This document shows, piece by piece, positions 10,856 through 21,428 of a stretch of DNA of 64,000 bases. The stretch is from contig CM045733.1 in NCBI GenBank assembly GCA_024760905.1, positions 27,054,001 through 27,118,000 of the forward strand. The letters run 5' to 3'. The DNA is from Plotosus lineatus. Taxonomy: Eukaryota; Chordata; Actinopteri; Siluriformes; Plotosidae. Positions within the stretch are counted from its first letter, which is position 1. The number at the start of each line of letters is the position of its first letter. A program made the translations under genes and the position numbers. The notes beneath the pieces were generated by a model. The model saw only the letters and a program-made list of their open reading frames with translations, was not told where the DNA came from and ran no database searches.

Positions 10856-11868
10856 TTATTCCCTTAACTGGATGACTAAATTAACTCAAAATCAAATAAA
10901 CATATTTTCTCTGATATGAATATTCATTTATCCATCTTCTATAAGTGTTCTATCCTGCTCGGAGTTGTCGTACCAGACAATGTACAAAGTGGGAATACAC
11001 CATAGATTGGAATTCACATTTATTTACACCTAGGGTCAATTTAGCATTCACACTACCCTTACTGGCATGTTTTTGCGGAAAAGAATGAAACCAGAGATCC
11101 GGGGAAAAACCCACAGATTATTATTTGCAAGATTAATAAAATCTTACCCCTAAAGACAACATTATATAAAAAACTTGGGATTTTATTTCATTACGTGAAA
11201 GTGATGCATAAATCAAGCCTTTGTGGTTATGTTGGTAAGCAGCAAGAAAATAAAGTAACTGTCAAAGTGTCTCAATATTAAAAAAATGTATTCCCTTTGT
11301 CTGACCAACATAAGTAATTTTCTTATACTCTGGCCCTCTAGACATTGAAATGAATGGTATTGGTGTGTTACTTCACTAAAATACTCGTAGTCATATTCGT
11401 AAATAAGTATCAGCCCAATATTCAATACTGGTATCGGTATAGGTGCAACCCAATGTGTGGGTTTGAGTGCTCAAATATGAGCCTCTATTTTAAGGGTTTC
11501 AGTTTTTTTATGACTGCCTATCTTCAGACAAGTCATAGCGATAGACAACAGCCCGCTGGCATCAGCTCAATGGCAACCTTATAGGGTTACACATACACAC
11601 TGAATGGACACAGAACAACCATCCAAGTCATGTTACATGACTATGGAGCCCCACTCTTAAACATGACTAAGGGTTAATTTCTCACCTGCATTACTAAGAT
11701 GATACTCTCAACAGTTTATAATAAATAATTGTGGTGCCTTTAATATCTTTTTGGCTGAAAACCTCATAATGCTCTCCAGTTCTTTTAATGCAAAAATAAA
11801 ACCTACTATCAGGTTGAACACCTCTTTCAGATAAGAAAGTGATTGATAGTTCATCGCCATCAGTTCAT
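10856..11868. other. kinesin intron, no recognised feature
   Basis: About 1 kb of AT-rich sequence without recognisable exon or repeat. Confidence 0.4.
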
Positions 11869-12175
11869 TCATTCATTTTCTAATCTGCTTATCCTAATCA
11901 GGGTCGTGGAGAGATTAGCGCCCATCTCAGCCAACTCTGGGCAAGGGCAAGGTACACTCTGGACAGCTCGCTAAGCCATCTTAGGGTCAACACTCTCATA
12001 CCTTGGAACAGGCGATTAGTCTAATGTACATGTTTTTGGCTGGGGGGGGGGAGAAACCCATGCAAACATGGGGAGAACATGCAAACTCCACACAGAAATG
12101 CCCAAGCTGGAAATCGAACCCAGGCCTTCAGCTGTGAGGCAGACATGCTAACCACTGCTCCACCGTGCCGCCCTG
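11869..12175 (-). repeat. V-SINE-type SINE, copy 3
   Basis: Minus-strand GGGCGGCACGGTGGAGCAG head, a B box region in GGTTCGATTTCC, the GTTTGCATGTTCTCCCC core and the TTAGAAAATGAATGAATG tail. Full-length layout, moderately diverged. Confidence 0.8.
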
Positions 12176-12537
12176 CCTTTAGTTTGACATAAAAAGACAT
12201 GTGCAGGAGTGTCTTCTTTGTCTGTCGTGGTGGATTTGGATAATGGATAACCAATCAGACACAAAAGGGGCTTGAGAGTCAATGCTGTCGTGGCCATAGA
12301 CAGAGGAATATATTGCTTCCAAAATTCTCACAGCAGCCCCCTCACCCCCATCTTCACATGGAGTCTGACGAGAGGATGATATTTGGAGAGCGAAAGAAAT
12401 ACGCCATGCTAACCTCCTGTGGAATTCCTGGATGCTTTTGTAATTGTGATTTAAAAGAGCTCTGGGAAGCCAAGTCTATCTGACAGACACGTGATTTCTA
12501 ATGAACAATCCATTTGGCTAATTTATCAGGCCAATAT

Positions 12538-12581
<44 letters not shown>

Positions 12582-12902
12582 CCCACAGGCTCACTGTTGA
12601 AACATGTCTGATGTTACACTGTTGACAGAGGTGTCACGGCTTGTTTGCTTTTTGTTCATGGCTGATATGAAATGAACTGAAAGCAAGTGTAGACCGAAGC
12701 ACCTTTTATTGTGAAACGCTGTTAGATATTGAGCAGACAGAGTAAAAGTGGAAAAAGTGATCAAGGCGTGTCATTTCAATGGTAATGTAGCAGATGAAAA
12801 AGAGTAAAATTTATGTAATCAATCAATCAATCGTGTAAGTCTTTTAATCTCACCATTATTATAAAGATTATCCATATTAAATACTGTCTGGCAATACTTT
12901 AC
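12176..12902. other. kinesin intron with one (CA)n tract
   Basis: Single-copy-looking sequence downstream of the first exon seen. It contains a (CA)n tract at about 12539-12580 and AATC repeats near 12820. Nothing coding recognised. Confidence 0.4.
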
Positions 12903-13125
12903 CTGACCGTATGCGAAGATTGTGGCATTATAGCCCTCAAAGCAGCCTTCAATGAGCTTTTCAGTGCAGTTGCTATAGATGGCATCCTGCTGGGAGTCCA
13001 TGTCAAACACGTAGTCGTAGGTGAAAGCTTTGTCCTTTCCCAGAATCACCTGGGGCTCTCCAGGGGTCACAAATGTGCAAATGTGACATCCTTCAATCTT
13101 CTCTTTTGCCAGCTGAGGACGGATC
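12903..13125 (-). CDS. kif21a: KIF21-type kinesin exon, start of motor domain (first of those seen)
   Basis: A 223-nt exon: one base completing an Arg codon, then 74 codons from [14 protein letters not shown] to NATIFAYGQ. It covers the start of the kinesin motor, ending just before the P-loop TGSGKT of the next exon. The acceptor (TTGCTTCTGTAG) and donor (CAG then GTAAAG) are canonical on the minus strand. [22 protein letters not shown] and [13 protein letters not shown] are diagnostic of KIF21. The Arg split means the upstream exon must end in phase 2 with the start codon. I found no such exon on the minus strand of this window, so it probably lies further right. Confidence 0.93.
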
Positions 13126-13560
13126 CTACAGAAGCAATGAAACATGGTGTGAGAGAAAAGAAGCAGAGATGGACAAAGAGAGACACAAACAGAGTTGGTC
13201 ATGAAGAAAGACAGCAAAAGAGGGAGGAAGAGTGAGACACAGACGAACACAGTTGGACAGACATAGGGTCAGAAGAGAAACAGACAGACAGAAAAAAGAG
13301 ACAGATAAAGTCAGCTAGACAAGAAACAGAAAAGGTGGCAGGGAAATGAGACACAGACAGAAAACAGGTGGTACAGGGCATGAGATAAAGACAGATAGGT
13401 AAGAGTGTAAGACAGAGGGAGAACAACAGATAAAAAGATAGAAAAAGAGAAAAATCAAGAGTGAGCAAAACAGATGGAAATATAAAGACAAATGGATTAA
13501 ATGAGAGGCAGAGAGAGGAGGGGGACTGATTGAAAAGACAAATATTAACAAAAATAGGAG
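13126..13560 (-). other. long pyrimidine-rich tract upstream of a kinesin 3' splice site
   Basis: On the transcribed (minus) sense about 430 nt are dominated by C and T with recurring TCTGTCTGTC and CTCTTTC motifs, directly before the acceptor of the 12903-13125 exon. It is low-complexity, with chance open frames rich in Ser, Leu and Phe. Confidence 0.7.
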
Positions 13561-14132
13561 TGAGGGCTTGGAAATAAAAAAAAGTATTAGTATTATATAT
13601 AAGTATATAGTTTCATGTACGACTGCTACAACACAGTGATGATAAAGGCGTAAAAACATGCTGATCAATCATTGGGTTTTATTAAACACTTTTAATGTGC
13701 TGACAGATTGACTGCAGGTATGCAGCACTTAGCTGGTACAGGGTTGGGAGATGCCCAGGCAAAGGCCCTGCTTGCACCGGTGTAATTGCCAAAATCATTA
13801 CTGACATGTTTTGCAGGAGAAAGCAGCATCATCTGTGCCTGTGAGTGAGTACCAGGGAACAAGGCGTATAAGTGACATGTCATAAAGCTGAGATGTAAGG
13901 ACTTAGGAGGTAGTTTATTAGAAATACTTTATTTATTGTCATTAATACAGCTGTGAGGAGTGGCACAAACAAGTGTCCGCCGTCACGCCGGTCCCCAACC
14001 CGGATAAATGCAGAGGGTTGCGACAGGAAGGGCATCCGGCATAAAACTTTTGCCAGAATACAAAATGCAAACCGTAAAGACAAATTTCATACCGAATCAG
14101 TCAAGGCCCGGGTTAAATAACGACTGCCTTAA

Positions 14133-14813
14133 GTGCTGTTAACCAACAGGGTGCTGGTGGAAATTGGACTACATACTGTTGGCCGAAGAAGGAGAGGCGT
14201 GAGACGTGTCTGTAGGCAGAGAGTGAAGAGGAAAAGCATGAGTCTAGGACTGAGAGTAGGGACTTTGACTGTTGGAACTATGACAGGAAAAGGTAGAAAG
14301 CTGGCTGACATTATGCAGAGGAGGAAGGTAGACATACTGTGTACTCAGGAGACCAGGTGGAAAGGTAGCAAGGCTAGAAGCTTAGGAGCAGGGTTTAAGC
14401 TGTTTTATCATGGTGTGGATGGGAAGAGAAATGGAGTCGGAGTCATCTTGAAGGAGGGGTTGGTCAGGAATGTTCTAGAAGTGAAAAGAGTGTCAGACAG
14501 AGTGATGAGTCTCAAGTTAGAAATTGAAGGTGTGATGTTCAATGTTGTGAGTGCTTATGCCCCACTGGCAGGATGTGAGCTAGAAGAGAAGGAGAGATTC
14601 TGGAGGGAGTTAGATGAAGTGATGCAGAGTACCCCCAGAGGTGAGAGAGTGGTCACTGGTGGAAACTTGAATGGACATGGTGTAGGCAACAGAGGGGACG
14701 AGGAAGTGATGGGCAGATTTGGTATCCAGGACAGGAACACAGAAGGACAGATGTTGATAGATTTTGCACAAAGGATGGAAACGGCTGTGGTGAATACTTT
14801 CTTCCAGAAATGA
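14133..14813 (+). pseudogene. RTE LINE endonuclease domain, copy A
   Basis: A 226-codon frame with the apurinic-like endonuclease signature: RVGTLTVGTMTGKGR (the usual Asn of LNVRT is changed to Thr), the catalytic Glu in CTQETRWKG, NVVSAYAPLAGCE, and GGNLNGHGVGNRGDEE where the expected ADFNGHVGAG is altered. It then stops early at FFQK (14813), where copy D reads on. The altered catalytic motifs and the stop make it dead. In a live element it would nick genomic DNA for target-primed reverse transcription. Confidence 0.8.
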
Positions 14814-15350
14814 CAGGAGCATATGGTGACTTATCAAAACGGAGGTAGGAGCACACAGGTAGAATACAGCTTGTGTAAGCGATGTAATTTGAAAAAAGTC
14901 AGTGACTGCAAAATATTAGTGGGTGAGAGTGTTGCAAACAGCATAGCATGGTGGTGTGCAGGATGATGCTGATGAGAAAAAAGGTGAAGAAGGCAAAGGC
15001 AGAGCAGAAGACAGAGGGGTGGAAGCTGGTGCTTCCAGATGACTGGACAACTACAGCTAATGTGATCAGGGAGACAGGTAGGAGAGTACTTGGTGTGTCC
15101 TCTGGAAGGACAGTAGATAAGGAGACTTGGTAGTGGAATGAGGAAGCGCAGGAGTGTATACAAAGGAAGAGGTTAGCTAATTAGAAATGGGACACAGAGA
15201 GGACCGAAGAGAATAAACGGGAGTACAGGGAGACACAGTGTAAGTCGAAGGTAGCGGTGTCAAAGGCCAAACAGAGGGCGTATGATGACGTGTATGCGAG
15301 GTTGGACAGTAAGGAGGAAGAAAATGATTTATACAGGTTGGCACAGCAGA

Positions 15351-15705
15351 AGGGGCAGTGGTGGTCTAGTGGTATAGGGTGCTGGATCGCTGATCCAAAG
15401 GTTGAGGGTTTGAGTCCCGCTCTCCACAAGGTTGTCACTGTCCCCCCAAGTGCAGCTGACTGGGTTATCAAAGGCAGGCCATGTCTCTCACTGTCTATGG
15501 TGAGAGGCATGTAAAAGAACCATTGCTGAAATTCGTAAAGAGTAGGCTGCAAAGTCGTCAGCGTGTTTCTGTCCCTTGCTAAAAGGGTTGTGACAGGAAG
15601 GGCATCCGACGTAAAAACCTCTGCCAAATCAAACGTGTGAACCAGATGATTCGCTGTGGCGACTCCCGAGTAAAAGGGAAAAAGCCGAAAGGAAGACAGA
15701 CAGAT
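15351..15705 (+). repeat. RTE-tailed SINE nested in LINE copy A
   Basis: A tRNA-like head (GGGGCAGTGGTGGTCTAGTG, B box GGTTTGAGTCCC), a body with GACTGGGTTATCAAAGGC, then a segment like the LINE 5' UTR (about 15584-15643, GACAGGAAGGGCATCCGACG) and a segment like the LINE 3' end (15644-15705, GATGATTCGCTGTGGCGACT). A perfect 16-bp duplication AGGTTGGCACAGCAGA flanks it (15335-15350 and 15706-15721). LINE copy D carries the uninterrupted site near 50193-50215. Confidence 0.9.
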
Positions 15706-15790
15706 AGGTTGGCACAGCAGAGAAATAGAAATGGGAAAGACGTGCAGCAAGTTAGAGTGATTAAGGACAGGGTGGGAAATGATTTGACTG

Positions 15791-17110
15791 ATGACAGAAG
15801 TGTGCTGGGAAGATGGAAAGAGTACTTTGAAGAAGAGTGAGAGGATGCCGGAGGAATGGAGTGGAAGTGTGCTTGTGCCCATTTTTAAGAACAAGGGTGA
15901 TGTGCAGAGTTGTGGCAACTACAGAGGGATAAAATTGATGAGCCATACGATGAAGTTATGGGAAAGAATAGTGGAAGCTAGACTAAGGGCAGAGGTCAGC
16001 ATTTGTGAACAACAGTTTGGTTTCATGCCAAGAAAGAGCACCACAGATGCAGTGTTCGCTTTGAGGATATTAATTGAGAAGTACAGAGAAATTCAGAAGG
16101 AGCTGCATTGTGCCTTTGTGGATCTGGAGAAAGCATATGACAGGGTGCCAAGAGAGGAACTGTGGTATTGCATGAGGAAGCCTGGAGTGGCAGAGAAGTA
16201 TGTTAGAGTGGTGCGGGACATGTATAAGAGATGTAAGACAGTGGTGAGGTGTGCTGTCGGTGTGACAGAAGAGTTCAAGGTGGAGGTGGGACTGCATCAA
16301 GGGTCAGCTCTGAGCCTCTTCTTGTTGCCTATGGTAATGGACAGGCTGACAGGCGAGGTCATTGAGATGGATACAAGAATCTCCATGGACTATGATGTTT
16401 GCAGATGACAAGTGGAGGAAAATCTAGAGAGGTGGAGGTATGCCCTGGAAAGGAGGGGAATGAAGGTTGGCCTCAGTAAAACAGAATACATGTGTGTGAA
16501 CAACAAGGACCCAAGAGGAACGGTGAGGTTACAGGGAGCAGAGATAATGAAGGTGGAGGATTTTGAGTACTTAAGCTCAACAATCCAGAGCAATGGAGAG
16601 TGTGGAAAAGAGGTGAAGAAGCATGTGCAGGTAGGCTGGAATGATTGGAGAAAAGTATCCGGTGTTATGTGTGATAGGAAGGTATCGGCAAGAATGAAAG
16701 GAAAAGTGTGCAAGACGGTGTTGAGGCCAGCGATGTTGTATGGTTTAGAAACAGTGACCCTGGGGAAAAGACAGGAGGCAGAGCTGGAGGTAGCAGAGAT
16801 GAAAATGTTGAGGTTCTCGTTGGGAGTAACGAGGATGGATAGGATCAGTAATGAGTACATCAGAGGGACAGCACATGTTAGAGGTTTTGGAGACAAAGTC
16901 AGTGAGGCTAGATTGAGATGGTTTGGACATGTACAGAGGAGGGATAGTGAGTATATTGGTAGTAGGATGCTGAGGTTAGAACTACCAGGCAGAAGGCCAA
17001 GAGGAAGGCCAATGAAGATTTATGGATGTGGTGAAGGAGGACATGAAGGTAGTTGGAGTAAGAGTAGAAGATACAGAGGATCGGGAGAGATGGAGGCGGA
17101 TGGTTTGCTG
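15791..17110 (+). pseudogene. RTE LINE reverse transcriptase, copy A
   Basis: Two adjacent frames. The first (to 16408) has GNYRGIKLMSHTMKLWERI, EQQFGFMPRKSTTDAV and AFVDLEKAYDRVPREELW. It breaks where the catalytic FADD box should be: MDYDVCR and a stop replace MMFADD, with about 30 bp lost relative to copy B. The second (from 16412) continues with VEENLERWRYALERRGMK, the thumb and the C-terminal RLRWFGHVQRRDSEYIG. A live element would reverse-transcribe its RNA, and possibly SINE RNA, at a nicked target. This copy cannot. Confidence 0.85.
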
Positions 17111-17465
17111 TGGCGACCCCTGAAGGGAAAAGCCGAAAGGAAAAGAAGAAGACTTTCTTTACTGTCATTATCACATATACCACTTGTGTCAAACTCATGC
17201 CACAAAGGGCCATGCGGCTGCAGGTTTTTGTTTCAGCCAAACAGCTGCACACATAACTTGTCTCATTTACACAACTGATCTGAGTCTTCAGGCAGTTGAC
17301 TGGCTAGTCTCTATACAGAGTACACAGATTGACCAATGAACTGCCTGAAGACTCAAATCGTTTGTTTAAATGAGCTGAGTCAGGCATGCTGCTGCTTGTC
17401 TGAAACAAAAACCTGCAGCCACATGGCCCTTTCTGGCAGCATGAGTTTGACACCCCTGACATATA

Positions 17466-19091
17466 CAGTGGTATGAAAAAGTATCTGAACCTTTTGGAAT
17501 TTCTCACATTTCTGCATAAAATCACCATCAAATGTCATCTGATCTTTGTCAAAATCACACAGATGAAAAAACAGTGTCTGCTTTAACTAAAACCACCCAA
17601 ACATTTATAGGTTTTCATATTTTAATGAGGGTGGCATGAAAACAATGACAGAAGGGGGAGGAATAAGTAACTCAACCATCACATTTAATATTTTGTGCCC
17701 CCCCCCCCCCCTTTGGCAGCAATAACTTCAACCAGACGCTTCCTGTAGTTGCAGATCAGTCTGGTACATCGATCAGGACTAATCTTGGCCCATTCTCCTT
17801 TACAAAACTGCTGTAGTTCAGTCAGATTCCTGGGATGTCTGGCATGAATCGCTGTCTTGAGGTCATGCCACAGCATCTCAATAGGGTTCAAGTCTGGACT
17901 TTGACTTGGCCACTCCAGAACGTGTATTTTGTTCTTCTGAAACCATTCTGAAGTTGATTTACTTCTGTGTTTTGGATCATTGTCTTGTTGCAGCATCCAT
18001 CCTCTTTTTAGCTTCAACTGTCTGACAGACAGCCTCAGGTTTTCCTGCAAAACATCCTGATAAACTTTTTAATTCATTTTACCATTAATGATTGCAAGTT
18101 GTCCAGGCCCCGGGCAGCAAAACAGCCCCAAACCATGATGCACCCCCCATCATGCTTCACGGTGGGGATGAGGTGTTGATGTTGATGAGCTGTTCCATTT
18201 TTCCTCCACACATGACGTTGTGTTCCTCCCAAACAATTCAACTTTGGTTTCATCTGTCCACAAAATATTTTGCCAAAACTTCTGTGGAGTGTCCAAGTGC
18301 CTTTTTGCGAACATTAAACGAGCAACAATGGTTTTTTTTAGACAGCAGTGGCTTCCTCCTTGGAGTCCTCCCATGAACACCATTCTTGGCCATTGTTTTA
18401 CATATGTGTGATGTGTGCACAGAGACATTGGACTGTGCCAGTGATTTCTGTAAGTCTTTAGCAGACACTCTAGGTTTTTTTTTTTTTACCTCTGAGTATT
18501 CTGCGCTGAATTCTTGGCGTCATCTTTGGTGGACGGCCACTCCATGGGAGAGAAGCAACAGTGCCAAACTCTCTCCATTTGTAGACAACTTCTCTGACTG
18601 CCGATTGATGAACATCCAGACTTTTAGAGATGGTTTTGTATCCTTTCCCAGCTTTATACAAATCAACAATTCTTGATCGCAGGTCTTCAGACAGCTCTTT
18701 TGAGCGAGCCATGATGCACATCAGAAAATGCTTCTCATCAAGACAATTCTTACCAGGTGTGTGTTTTATAGTGGGCAGGGCAGCTTTAAGCCACTCATCA
18801 GTGATTGGGCACACACCTGACTTAAATTGTTTGGTAAAAATTGGTTTCAATTGCTCTTTATGTCTCCTTAGGCAGAGGGTTCAGTTACTTATTCCTACCC
18901 CTTCTGTCATTGTTTGCATGCTATCCTCATTAAAATATGAAAACCTATAAATGTTTGAGTGGTTTATTAGTTAAAGCAGACACTGTTTTTTCATCTGTGT
19001 GATTTTGACAAAGATCAGATCACATTTGATGGTGATTTTATGCAGAAATGTGAGAAATTCCAAAAGGTTCAGATACTTTTTCATACCACTG
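17466..19091 (-). mobile_element. Tc1/mariner element with long inverted repeats
   Basis: A 1626-bp unit flanked by TA on both sides (17464-17465, 19092-19093). Terminal inverted repeats of more than 200 bp start CAGTGGTATGAAAAAGTATC on both ends and look about 95% identical by eye. The transposase runs on the minus strand (17685-18850). The complete ends with a broken gene mean it could only move with help in trans. Confidence 0.92.
17685..18850 (-). pseudogene. Tc1-like DD34E transposase, frameshifted
   Basis: N-terminal paired-like HTH (MARSKELSEDLRSRIVDLYK, GYKTISKSLDVHQSAVREV, then GRPPKMTPRIQRRI) at about 18480-18720. A second frame follows with FAKRHLDTPQKFWQNILWTDETKVELF carrying the first catalytic Asp (about 18220-18320). 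A third carries QQDNDPKHRSKST and SQSPDLNPIEMLWHDLK (17685-18050), giving the second Asp and the Glu 34 residues later. Frames are broken at a poly-T/poly-A tract (18477-18488) and again near 18150 and 18060. All DDE residues survive, but in three frames. Confidence 0.88.
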
Positions 19092-19095
19092 TACC

Positions 19096-19410
19096 TACAA
19101 TGACCCTCTTAATGTGCAAACCTAACACCTCTCATCACCCCAAGAACACTATCACCACAGTGAAGCATCGTGGTATTACTGTCATGCTGTTGGGATGTTT
19201 TTCATTTGGCAGGGACTAACTAACTGGTCAGAATTGTGAGCATGAGGGATCGTGGTAAACACAGACCAGTTCTTCAGAAAGAGTAATACATGAATGAGCT
19301 GGAGCAGTTTTGCATGTAAACATGCGCAAAAATCCCAGTAGCTAGATATGCCAAGCTCATGGAGACATACCCTAAGAGACATATAGCTGTAATTTCTGCA
19401 AAAAGATTGC
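19096..19410 (+). pseudogene. decayed Tc1-like transposase fragment
   Basis: The stretch CACAGTGAAGCATCGTGGTA, ATGTTTTTCATTTGGCAGGG and the later CTGTAATTTCTGCAAAAAGA match the order of a common fish Tc1 transposase (VKHGG...LWGCFS...AVISAK). Internal parts are deleted and frames are lost. It abuts the right end of the element at 17466-19091, which may have inserted into it. Confidence 0.55.
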
Positions 19411-19874
19411 TCAACTAATGACTGACTTTGAAGGGAGTGAGTAGTGCACACTCGAGTTTTCTTTTGTTCTATTTCTGTGTAAATATCAGCTTGAAAATTG
19501 TAAATAATTTAATAAATACAGTTTTTAGGTCATACCAATATAACGCTAACACTATAAACAACTGATATGTAGTTGCAAGTGACTAAGCAGTGAGGCACAA
19601 GGACACAAGATGTTTGTTTAATAAAGCTGGACTTTTATTACCCATCCAAAAAGATAAAAAGTTTACAAAGACCCAAAAACTAAAAACTTGGCCTACAAGA
19701 GAGGTCAATAAAAATATAACTAGAATCAAGACACATATGACATGACATTAACAGAACAAAAGCTGACCTGACCCAAAGAAACAAAAGGGATCACATACAC
19801 ATATATAACACATTGAGCCACATCAGAAAACACACAAAGGGGTAAACAAAATACACAACCTTCCAACATACTCA
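19411..19874. other. no recognised feature
   Basis: AT-rich sequence between repeats; nothing identifiable. Confidence 0.4.
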
Positions 19875-20215
19875 TATACATTCATTTTCTGAACCTCTTA
19901 ATTCTAATTTGATAGGCTGGCGTCCATCTCAGTGCCAGCAGAGTACACCCTGGACAGCTCAGCAGACCATCACACAGGGCAGAAACACGCTGATGGCTAT
20001 GCAACCTACTCTTGACGAAACTCAGCCAAGGTTCTTTTTCATACTTCTCACCACAGACAGTAAGAGGCATTGCTAGCCTTTGATAACCCAGTTAGCTGCA
20101 CTGGGTGGGGAGCAACAGTGACAGCCAATTGATAGTGGATCTTGAAACCCTAGCCTTTGGGTCTGTAATACAGCCCCCTACGATAGGGCCACCATAACCC
20201 CAATTCCAACACAAT
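19875..20215 (-). repeat. SINE family 2 with AATGAATG-type tail, copy 3
   Basis: Minus-strand order as in 2764-3092: head near 20215, AACTGGGTTATCAAAGGCT, a CTGTCTGTGGTGAG body, GTCCAGGGTGTACTCTGC and the TCAGAAAATGAATG tail. Diverged. Confidence 0.65.
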
Positions 20216-20477
20216 CAATAGCAAATAAGGCCAAAATACCCCTCAGGCAGATGATGGACAAGGTACAGCCAAATTTGCAGGCTCCGAAACTTAGGCCTTC
20301 TCAGCTCTTGGCCATGCCTTTGCTTAACCATGAATGGACCACCCCCAATGCTCAAACCAGACCAGTTAATTCAGAATAAAGAAACGTATAATTAGACACA
20401 AACAAATTAATTGCACAACCTTCCAGTTGATAAAATGTGTGCATGCATATAAAACAATGAAATGCAAAAAGTAAATA

Positions 20478-21024
20478 CAGTGGTACCTCACCTTACGAAA
20501 GCCCCAACAGACGAAAAATCCAGGTTGCAAAAAACATTTTCTTAAATTTTTGTCTCTGCAAACGAAACAAGTTCACGTTACGAAAGCACCATCTCCAAAG
20601 TTCAAACAGTGCACGAGTTGCTCTCCCATTGACTACATTTCCCAACATCCCACCCCGCTGGCCTCCCATTGGCTAGGAGGGATGATGCAGCTCCCTCCCA
20701 TTGGCTATCTCCCAACATCCCGCCCCGCTAGCCTCCCATTGGCTAGGAGGAATGACGCAGCTCCCTCCCATTGGCTATTATAGCGCACCCATAATGATTT
20801 TCGTGTAAAGGACAGGGTTACTGTTGTTTCATTAGTTTTTTGAGTGTTCTCATTGCAACTTTATCTTTTGGCTCAGGCTTTTAACCTTGCATAAACAAAT
20901 GTAAGATTATAACTCTGCTAAGAAGATATGGTCAACACACACACGCACGCACACACACACGCACACACACACGCGCACACACACGCACACACACGCACAC
21001 ACACACGCACACACACACACACAC

Positions 21025-21064
<40 letters not shown>

Positions 21065-21426
21065 GCACACGCACACACACGCACGCACACACACGCACGC
21101 ACACACACACGCACACACACACACGCACACACACACACGCACACACACGATTCCCAGTGCAAGTGAAAAGAAGCGGGCTTGTGGCGATGTGGTTGAGTAA
21201 TATCACAAAGGAATATGGCCAACCCATCTACCATCGATACGATATTGAAGCAGAAGGAGGCCTTAAAAGGTATGCTTTTATAATTTTTAAAGGGTTTAGG
21301 GGGTAGTTTTGGGGGCCTTAGAATGAATCACACATTTTACATGTAAAATGCAGTTCAACTTACGAAAAATCCAGGTTATGAAAAAGGCTCTGGAATGGAT
21401 TAATATTGTAAGGTGAGGTACCACTG
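20478..21426. mobile_element. Tigger-A MITE with internal (CA)n
   Basis: The termini CAGTGGTACCTCACCTTACG and GTAAGGTGAGGTACCACTG are inverted and flanked by TA (20476-20477, 21427-21428). Internal landmarks include repeated CTCCCATTGGCTA segments (20640-20780), AAGATTATAACTCTGCTAAG, a (CA)n/(CG) tract (20934-21149) and GATATTGAAGCAGAAGGAGG. No transposase. The same order, including the CA tract, is seen at 36133-36906. Confidence 0.8.
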
Positions 21427-21428
21427 TA

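Larger units (their letters stand above)
13945..17151 (+). mobile_element. RTE-type LINE, copy A: full length, decayed
   Basis: Spans a 5' UTR (ctgtgaggagtggcacaaac...), a 5' endonuclease region, a linker, the reverse transcriptase and a 3' end CGACCCCTGAAGGGAAAAGC with GAAGAAG tail. Target duplications of 19 bp (13926-13944 actttatttattgtcatta; 17152-17170 with two changes) prove both ends. A SINE is nested at 15351-15705. Relative to copy D about 225 bp are missing near 15838, at an AGAGTGAG microhomology. The style of endonuclease (ILCTQETRWKGSKAR) and the ending before CGACCCC resemble BovB/Expander-like members of the RTE clade. Confidence 0.85.

Noticed and set aside
13199..13668. Ser/Leu/Phe-rich minus-strand frames suggesting membrane proteins
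   Set aside because: They translate the polypyrimidine tract next to the kinesin exon.
20907..21234. Open frames of about 76-106 codons rich in Cys-Val or Thr-His on both strands
   Set aside because: They are translations of a (CA)n microsatellite. The same holds at 8986-9183, 10653-10856, 22793-23035, 32818-33240, 36005-36220 and 60974-61265.
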